Below, one piece after another: positions 6,155-8,371 of a stretch of 8,371 nt of DNA. The notes below the pieces were generated by a model. That model did not search any database. It was not told where the DNA came from and worked only from the letters and a program-made list of their open reading frames with translations. Source of the stretch: Butyrivibrio sp. Lineage in GTDB: Bacteria > Bacillota > Clostridia > Lachnospirales > Lachnospiraceae. Every line of letters starts with the position of its first letter. Within the stretch, counting starts at the first letter, position 1. The position numbers and the translations under genes were made by a program. The stretch is from assembly GCA_024688095.1 (NCBI GenBank), contig JAILEJ010000067.1, positions 1 through 8,371 of the forward strand, in the 5' to 3' direction.

Positions 6155-7462
6155 TTAAAATGGCTGTAAAATATAAGATGTGTAAGGAGGAATCTCAAGA
6201 CCACCTCCAAAGTCAATAACTTCACCAGTAATAAGATCATGAGCTCTTCCTGCTCTTGCATTAAAGTGAGCATGATAGGTATTATCCTCTGCGTTAATAA
6301 CAACCATAACTCTGTCATCTTCGCATTCTCGTTCAATAATACACTGCTTATTAGTAAGAACCAACTGACTCATACCGCCATAACTAAGAGCCTTGCTTTC
6401 AGCAAGTGCCTTACTGAGAGCAGCTATATGATCTGTAAGCTCATTCCATTCAGGCTCTTCAAAACATGGACGAAGTGCCGGATCTCCCTGAGACTTATCA
6501 GCCTTTGTTCCCCATTCACTGCCATAGTAAATTGTCGGAATTCCAGGCATTCCAAACATAAGTGTATAAATAAGCTTTAAGTGATTTTCATTCTGAAGAA
6601 CGCTTGCAACCCTTGAAACATCATGATTATCAACAAAGGATAATAAATGTTCTCCTTTATAAAGAGTCCACTGTTCAGGTCCAAACTGCCTAAGAAGTGA
6701 ATGAACAATTTCAAACATATTCATACTATTAAAACTTGAAAAAAGGCCCTTATAGCATTCATAATTAGTCGCGCTGTGGCAAAGTCCCTCACCCATAACC
6801 TGGCGATAATCCCCGCCTATCATTTCTCCAACCATGAAGAATTCATCTTTCCAGCTATCAACTGCACTTCTAAGTCTTCTTATAAAATTCTGATCCAGGC
6901 AGTACGCAACATCAAGTCTAAGTCCATCAATATCAAATTCATCTATCCAGAACTTTACACTTTCAAGTAAATAATTAACAACATTTTCATTATGGAGATT
7001 TAACTTAACAAGGTCATAATTACCTTCCCAGCCCTCATACCATAATCCGTCATTATAATTATCATTTCCATCAAAGCTTATATGAAACCAGTCCTTATAT
7101 TCAGAATCCCATCTCTTTTGAAGTACATCCTGAAATCCAAAAAAACCTCTTCCAGCATGATTAAAAACGCCATCAAGAATAATTCTGATACCTTCTTTAT
7201 GAAGTGCCTCGCAAACTTCCTTAAAATCTTCATTTGTACCAAGTCTGCAATCAATTTTTCTATAGTCTCTTGTATTATATCCATGAGTATCAGACTCAAA
7301 TATTGGATTAAAAAGTACAGAGCCTATTCCAAGCTTTTTTAAATGGGGAATCCAGTCAATAACCTTAAGAATACGGTGTTCAAGCTTACCGTCATTTTCA
7401 AAAGGTGCGCCAACAAAACCTAAGGGATAGATCTGATAAACAGAATTTTCATAATACCACAT
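6155..7462 (-). CDS. cytoplasmic GH13 alpha-amylase family glycoside hydrolase
   Basis: The 435-residue enzyme acts on alpha-1,4 (possibly alpha-1,6) glucan bonds. The GH13 conserved regions are all present: region I DGVFNH (97-102), region II GLRLDVA (180-186) with nucleophile D184, region III VGEMIG with acid/base E213, and region IV SFVDNHD (275-281) with the stabilising D281. The substrate-site stretch DTHGYNTRDY (58-67) is typical of neopullulanase/cyclomaltodextrinase-like members. There is no signal peptide and no N-terminal carbohydrate-binding domain; the chain starts directly with the barrel (YQIYPLGF), and a short C-terminal beta domain ends it. It probably trims imported maltodextrins or stored glycogen. 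Start: ATG 7460-7462 with AGGAGG (7472-7477) 9 nt upstream. It has its own promoter and terminator, so it is monocistronic. The exact bond specificity cannot be read from sequence. Confidence 0.93.
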   Translation of the reverse strand: MWYYENSVYQIYPLGFVGAPFENDGKLEHRILKVIDWIPHLKKLGIGSVLFNPIFESDTHGYNTRDYRKIDCRLGTNEDFKEVCEALHKEGIRIILDGVFNHAGRGFFGFQDVLQKRWDSEYKDWFHISFDGNDNYNDGLWYEGWEGNYDLVKLNLHNENVVNYLLESVKFWIDEFDIDGLRLDVAYCLDQNFIRRLRSAVDSWKDEFFMVGEMIGGDYRQVMGEGLCHSATNYECYKGLFSSFNSMNMFEIVHSLLRQFGPEQWTLYKGEHLLSFVDNHDVSRVASVLQNENHLKLIYTLMFGMPGIPTIYYGSEWGTKADKSQGDPALRPCFEEPEWNELTDHIAALSKALAESKALSYGGMSQLVLTNKQCIIERECEDDRVMVVINAEDNTYHAHFNARAGRAHDLITGEVIDFGGGLEIPPYTSYILQPF

Positions 7463-7500
7463 ATTTTATGTCCTCCTCGTTGGGTAATTTATTTAATCAA

Positions 7501-7530
7501 ATTATACCATTTATTATCGAAAAAATGGTA
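7501..7530 (-). promoter_or_regulatory. amylase promoter embedded in an inverted repeat
   Basis: On the minus strand a perfect -10 TATAAT (7501-7506) is preceded by TGG, making an extended -10. The -35 position (7524-7529) reads ACCATT, a poor match. Transcription would start near 7494 with a 32-nt leader. Arms TACCATTT (7505-7512) and AAATGGTA (7523-7530) form a perfect 8-bp inverted repeat with a 10-bp centre, spanning the spacer from -10 to -35. This is a good place for a sugar-responsive regulator, which is not in the window. Confidence 0.65.
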
Positions 7531-7567
7531 AATAATGATTTTTTATTATATTAAATTAGTTTAAACA

Positions 7568-7604
7568 AGGAAAGGACTATCGCCTGTTATATAGCAATAG
7601 TCCT
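7568..7604 (-). terminator. hairpin terminator after the DUF6033-like gene
   Basis: Arms 7573-7583 and 7594-7604 (AGGACTATCGC / GCAATAGTCCT) pair over 11 bp with a 10-nt loop. The single C/A mismatch on the plus strand becomes a G-U pair in minus-strand RNA. The minus-strand tail is TTTCCTTGTTT, moderately U-rich. It lies about 43 nt past the stop codon of the gene at 7648-8364. Confidence 0.72.
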
Positions 7605-7647
7605 AACCATATAATTTTCTATTTAATTTTTAATTATATTTCTAATA

Positions 7648-8364
7648 TCATTCTTCTACAGTCGCTGCCGACCAGTCATAATTCTTTATCATTTCAAGAA
7701 GTTCTTCTGCACTGGATGCGGAAAGCGTAGCTGTTCTTGGCTCAAACGTTTCTTCATCCTCAAGAGGTTTAGGTTCAGGCTTTTGTCTATCTTCCTCTGC
7801 CTTTTTAGCTTCAGCTTCTTTTGCCTCTTTAGCCTCTTCTTTTGCCTGAGCTTCCTTAGCTTCATCCATTTTCTTTTTGTAAGCTTCATTAGATTCTTTT
7901 ATCTTAGCAAAAAATGTAGCTACTCCTTCAGAATCTATTTTTACTCCAAGGCTTTCTACTTCCTGTCCACTTTCTTCAAGCTCTTTTGCCATATCTGAAA
8001 GCTGCTGTGTACTGCTGTCAATGAGTCCCATGTATTTCTCTTTTACTTCATCATCTTCAGCCATTGCTTCAAGAGTATCGGAATCAAGAAGTACAGAATA
8101 CTCCTTTGAGCCAAGATCAAGAATGCCCTGAGCATTTTCATCACTGACATCATTAGCTACAAAGAAATCTATGTTTCCATATTTTTCTTTAAGCTCCTCA
8201 AGTACAGCTTTAGCCTTGTCAGATAATTCAACGCCTTCCTGTATGCCTGTTTCAGAATTAAGTCCGAATTTTTCATAAGACTCTTTTTTCATCTTTTCAA
8301 GCATTTCAGCCTGCTTTTTCTGAATGTCTTCTTTGCTAATAGATGGAACATAAGATTCCTTCAT
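7648..8364 (-). CDS. DUF6033-like protein with Lys/Glu/Ala helical region; N-terminus possibly beyond the window
   Basis: The 238 residues visible resemble the DUF6033 family known from Lachnospiraceae, recalled from motifs such as LSDKAKAVLEELKEKYG, IDFFVAND, GSKEYSVLLD and MAEDDEVKEKY (47-111). Function is unknown for the family. After this core (about 47-155) comes a strongly charged helical stretch of EAK-type repeats (157-192), a PEPKP linker (197-200) and a short conserved-looking end SAEELLEMIKNYDW (218-231). No membrane segment or signal peptide is seen. The first ATG in view is at 8362-8364, but the reading frame stays open for the 7 bases left in the window and no ribosome binding site can be seen, so the true start may be upstream. 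It is followed by its own terminator and is not linked to the amylase gene. Confidence 0.72.
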   Translation of the reverse strand: MKESYVPSISKEDIQKKQAEMLEKMKKESYEKFGLNSETGIQEGVELSDKAKAVLEELKEKYGNIDFFVANDVSDENAQGILDLGSKEYSVLLDSDTLEAMAEDDEVKEKYMGLIDSSTQQLSDMAKELEESGQEVESLGVKIDSEGVATFFAKIKESNEAYKKKMDEAKEAQAKEEAKEAKEAEAKKAEEDRQKPEPKPLEDEETFEPRTATLSASSAEELLEMIKNYDWSAATVEE

Positions 8365-8371
8365 ATTATCA

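Noticed and set aside
7783..7998. Plus-strand open frame rich in Phe, Ser and Leu
   Set aside because: It mirrors the Lys/Glu/Ala repeats of the DUF6033-like gene on the other strand, so it is a composition artefact.
1..8371. CRISPR array, tRNA, insertion sequence or phage/defence genes
   Set aside because: No regularly spaced repeats with unique spacers, no tRNA cloverleaf, no transposase motif and no terminal inverted repeats were found on reading both strands.

Overview
The window comes from an AT-rich (roughly one third G+C by eye) Gram-positive anaerobe, most likely a Lachnospiraceae member of the Butyrivibrio/Roseburia/Lachnospira type. The assignment rests on strong AAGGAGG-like ribosome binding sites, AT-rich intergenic DNA with stem-loop terminators, a DUF6033-like protein, a short cytoplasmic GH13 amylase whose N-terminus reads YQIYPLGF, and acidic, Lys/Glu-rich proteins. 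No 16S or marker gene is present, so it is inference. All six supported genes lie on the minus strand, so transcription runs from right to left. I see no tRNA, rRNA, CRISPR array, insertion sequence or phage gene.

In the direction of transcription: (1) 8364-7648, a DUF6033-like coiled-coil-prone protein, possibly cut at its N-terminus by the window edge, closed by a hairpin terminator at 7573-7604. (2) 7462-6155, a cytoplasmic GH13 alpha-glucan hydrolase with its own promoter (7501-7529, extended -10 TGGTATAAT) that lies inside an inverted repeat, closed by a strong terminator at 5995-6068. (3) A three-gene ABC operon: ATPase (5856-4603), a permease fused to a GldG-like extracytoplasmic domain (4602-2467), and a DUF4340 membrane-anchored protein (2449-1778). 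Gene junctions are 0 and 17 bp, and a long hairpin follows at 1688-1747. (4) 1529-798, a histidine phosphatase of the phosphoglycerate mutase type. (5) 582-178, a short GNAT acetyltransferase followed by a hairpin terminator at 61-138. (6) At 4-46, a candidate promoter with an overlapping palindrome pointing out of the left edge.

The main functional unit is the ABC operon. It resembles the GldA/GldF/GldG plus DUF4340 sets found in many bacteria, whose substrate is generally unknown. Here GldF- and GldG-like parts are one polypeptide, the ATPase carries an extra charged tail of about 100 residues, and the DUF4340 protein ends in an acidic Ser/Thr/Glu tail built partly from a 27-bp tandem repeat. 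The other genes look like independent housekeeping or accessory units. I found no clear sign of a new defence or mobile system. The least explained items are the tails of the ABC operon and the two palindromes over promoters.
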